Source: Podospora pseudocomata (lineage: Eukaryota > Ascomycota > Sordariomycetes > Sordariales > Podosporaceae). From it: 64,000 bases of DNA. Both the position numbers and the translations under genes were made by a program. The stretch is taken from NCBI RefSeq assembly GCF_035222375.1, contig NC_085890.1, positions 3,100,001-3,164,000 on the forward strand. The letters run 5' to 3'. Below the pieces are notes generated by a model. That model did not search any database, was not told the DNA's origin, and was given only the letters and a program-made list of their open reading frames with translations. Positions 62,050 through 64,000 of the stretch are shown one piece after another (the stretch's first letter is position 1; every line of letters starts with the position of its first letter).

Positions 62050-62790
62050 ATGGGTCTCCTCCGTAAACTCCTCGGCCGCAAGCCCAAAACCCCCAGAGCT
62101 CAAACCACAACCCTCACAAGCCCGAATCCGTTCCCAGACGAGGAAACCTTCGCGGCAGTCAAAGCCCACGTCATGGCCCGCGCGCGCGCCAACGCCTCCA
62201 ACCCAGAATACATCGCCATGCAGCGCCACGTCGCCTTCTCGGCGCCCACGACCTTCTTGGAGGCGAATTACCCACCCGAGGAAAACAACCTCATCACTCC
62301 CATGGGGCCGATACCGACTGACGCCGGGGAGGGGATCAGGGTTGATGATGAGACTGTCATTCCGTGTGAGGACACGATGTTTTTTATGGTTTTGAAGCAT
62401 GACCCAGAAGGGAAGAAGGTGCCAGAGATGAAGATGTTGTTTTTTGTGGCGATTCCTCCAAAAGGTTGTGGGGGTGAGTTTGCTGGGACGCCGATGGCAT
62501 ATGAGACGCTTGGGACGGAGGGTTGGAAGGCGGTGGAGAGGGAGGCGGAGGGGTTTGTGAGGAAGTGGAATGGTGCTGGAGAGAGGGGGAGGAGGCCGGA
62601 GGAGGGGGTGAAGATTGTTGTGCAGATGGGGATGGATATGGGGGTTTGGGAGTGGAGGAGGGAGGGGGGGTTGGTGGAGCCGGAGGGGGGGGTTGAGATG
62701 AGGGAGGTGAGGGATGAGGGACGGTGGGAGAGGGACGGGATGAGGTTGCCTCCGACAACGGCGGAGGTGGAGGAAAAAATAGCAAGGTAG
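62050..62790 (+). CDS. Hypothetical protein, possible N-myristoylation
   Basis: 246 residues, start MGLLRKLLGRKPKTPRAQTT at an ACCATGG context. Gly2 and the following basic amphipathic stretch could allow myristoylation and membrane binding. A patch in the middle reads CEDTMFFMVLKHDPEGKKVP then EMKMLFFVAIPPKG, likely a beta-rich core; the rest is charged and Glu/Gly/Arg-rich. The last third is strongly G-rich at DNA level. An upstream in-frame ATG at 61861 gives a less plausible extension. No family recognised. Confidence 0.62.
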   Translation: MGLLRKLLGRKPKTPRAQTTTLTSPNPFPDEETFAAVKAHVMARARANASNPEYIAMQRHVAFSAPTTFLEANYPPEENNLITPMGPIPTDAGEGIRVDDETVIPCEDTMFFMVLKHDPEGKKVPEMKMLFFVAIPPKGCGGEFAGTPMAYETLGTEGWKAVEREAEGFVRKWNGAGERGRRPEEGVKIVVQMGMDMGVWEWRREGGLVEPEGGVEMREVRDEGRWERDGMRLPPTTAEVEEKIAR

Positions 62791-64000
62791 AGGGATAGTT
62801 AATGTGGCTTGTGTTGAAGAAAATATGAATAATGCAGAGTGGCAGCTGTTTGTCAAGGCGCTTTTGGTATATTTTGGAGTGTGGCGTTCGGAAGCTGGAA
62901 GGCACAAACCTACCGCGCCACTTGCAGCAGATTGTTCGAAATGCAACTTTTGGAATTGTTCTCTTTTGACAAAACATCCTCCCAACCAACACTGGTGGCA
63001 TTCAGGTCGCCCCGAGCATATCATCACGACACCAGAACGGTTGGTTGATTGTTATCACACAGGAATTGTATGGCTGAACCCCATGGCCAATTGTTCCAGA
63101 GGGCCAGAGGCTGACCTTGTCATAGTAACTCGAATTCGACCCTCCGAGGCGGTGAACTTCAGGCGTTAACATGGGTTGGAGGAGGAGTGAAGGGATGCTG
63201 GGTTTGGGGTTGGATACATACAAAGGATTGAGGATGAGCAGATAATGCGAAGAAAAGACTTCCAGGATACGGCAAAAGGCTTGAATACATCTACCTATCC
63301 CAAACAACGACGAGTAACCCTTTAAAGCTGTTGTAACTAACTTCCGTTGGCAATCCTCTAGGACTATGTCTGTTGTCTTTGTGTGATGGACAGGCTTTCT
63401 TCAGCCAAACCACTTGGATCTTAGCTGCGCAAACCAATTTGGTGACTACCGGTAGTAATAAGCTCATCTTTTTCCACTGGCTTAAGTACCTAGTCTGAGG
63501 AATCAGTTAGGGGCTTAAAAAGACGAGTGTCTCGAAAATTGAGCGTTTCCCACCTGCCTGAGTAGGCGGAATATAGGAGGTTCTTTCCTTCTAGGGGGTT
63601 AGATGTGGAGCTTCCCTTCTATTCCTGGCTCACTCACCGTTGAGTAGCTCTTTCCCAGTGAGCCGGGAGTAGTGAGCTCAGAACTGAGTCGTTTGGGTAT
63701 TTTGTCCTCTGCTGTACGCGCCTAAGATACATCCGACAAGATTGTCGTCACTATCACCCAACACAGACTGTCAAATACTAAAGAACCAAGAACAGCCCAT
63801 GAGACGCAAATTGTCAATATATTATCTCCAGGACAAAAGTCTCTAACCCTAATGAGAGCAGAGCCAGCCAGCCATACCCAAAAAGATTCTCAGATACACC
63901 AACCAACTACCTAACCAGTTCTCTAAACCCCAATAACCAAACTACCCATCAAGCTAAACCGATGATGAAGCCAAGCAACGCGACGCTACACTAACTATCA
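62791..64000. other. Gene-poor right end
   Basis: About 1.2 kb with no supported gene. Frames are short. From about 63450 the sequence is fairly AT-rich and contains several GAGTAG/CTCAC-type repeats (63630-63680), possibly old repeat DNA, but I see no defined ends. Confidence 0.4.

Noticed and set aside
62035-63027. 330-codon minus-strand frame opposite the 62050 gene
   Set aside because: Pro/His/Leu-rich translation caused by the G-rich coding strand of the real gene. No domain.
1-64000. CRISPR array or prokaryotic operon features
   Set aside because: No regularly spaced short repeats with unique spacers; spliceosomal introns show the DNA is eukaryotic.

Overview
The window looks like nuclear DNA of a filamentous ascomycete, most likely Sordariales. 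Genes carry short introns (about 50-100 nt) with GT(R)NGT donors, CTAAC-like branch sites and YAG acceptors. The gene set fits too: listerin, a class 2 dihydroorotate dehydrogenase, an ascomycete-type laccase, a PTH11-like receptor and NOD-like receptors (NLRs) with SesB and NACHT domains. Fot1/pogo transposons are present, and one dead gene carries stops of the kind left by repeat-induced point mutation (RIP). No database search was possible. Exon joins come from splice signals plus reading-frame continuity.

Region 1 (1-17.7 kb) is ordinary gene-rich sequence: an MFS transporter running off the left edge, a catechol O-methyltransferase-like enzyme, a ten-exon laccase-like multicopper oxidase with one GC-AG intron, a TauD-type dioxygenase, an UNC93-like MFS protein, an intron-containing tRNA-Arg(TCT), an Mpv17/PMP22 protein, dihydroorotate dehydrogenase, and a very divergent G-alpha-like protein whose GTP-binding motifs are eroded.

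Region 2 (17.8-33.9 kb) is an accessory, repeat-rich block. It has a beheaded SNF2/Rad5-like helicase fragment, a Fot1 fragment cut by an LTR-like repeat, a SesB-NB-ARC-TPR NLR with almost identical TPR units and one frameshift, LINE-like ORF1 debris, a full-length Fot1 element with TA target duplication, a small secreted cysteine-rich protein, a decayed NACHT-C2H2-ankyrin-PHD NLR, a solo LTR, and a broken MYND-finger gene.

Region 3 (34-46.6 kb) holds an HRI1-family protein, a proline/glutamine-rich protein, a DUF7704-like membrane protein and a PTH11-like receptor. It then shows a mirror-like cluster: a dead and a live copy of a DUF7587-like gene on the minus strand, facing a live and a broken copy of a multi-pass membrane protein on the plus strand. 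The two live genes share one divergent promoter.

Region 4 (47-64 kb) returns to housekeeping genes: a single-pass membrane protein, a small conserved-looking protein, a large mitochondrial-type protein with ten EPDGK repeats, the ribosome quality control ligase listerin, and a possibly myristoylated protein of unknown role. Across the window many genes use C-rich coding sequence at the 5' end and G-rich coding sequence at the 3' end.
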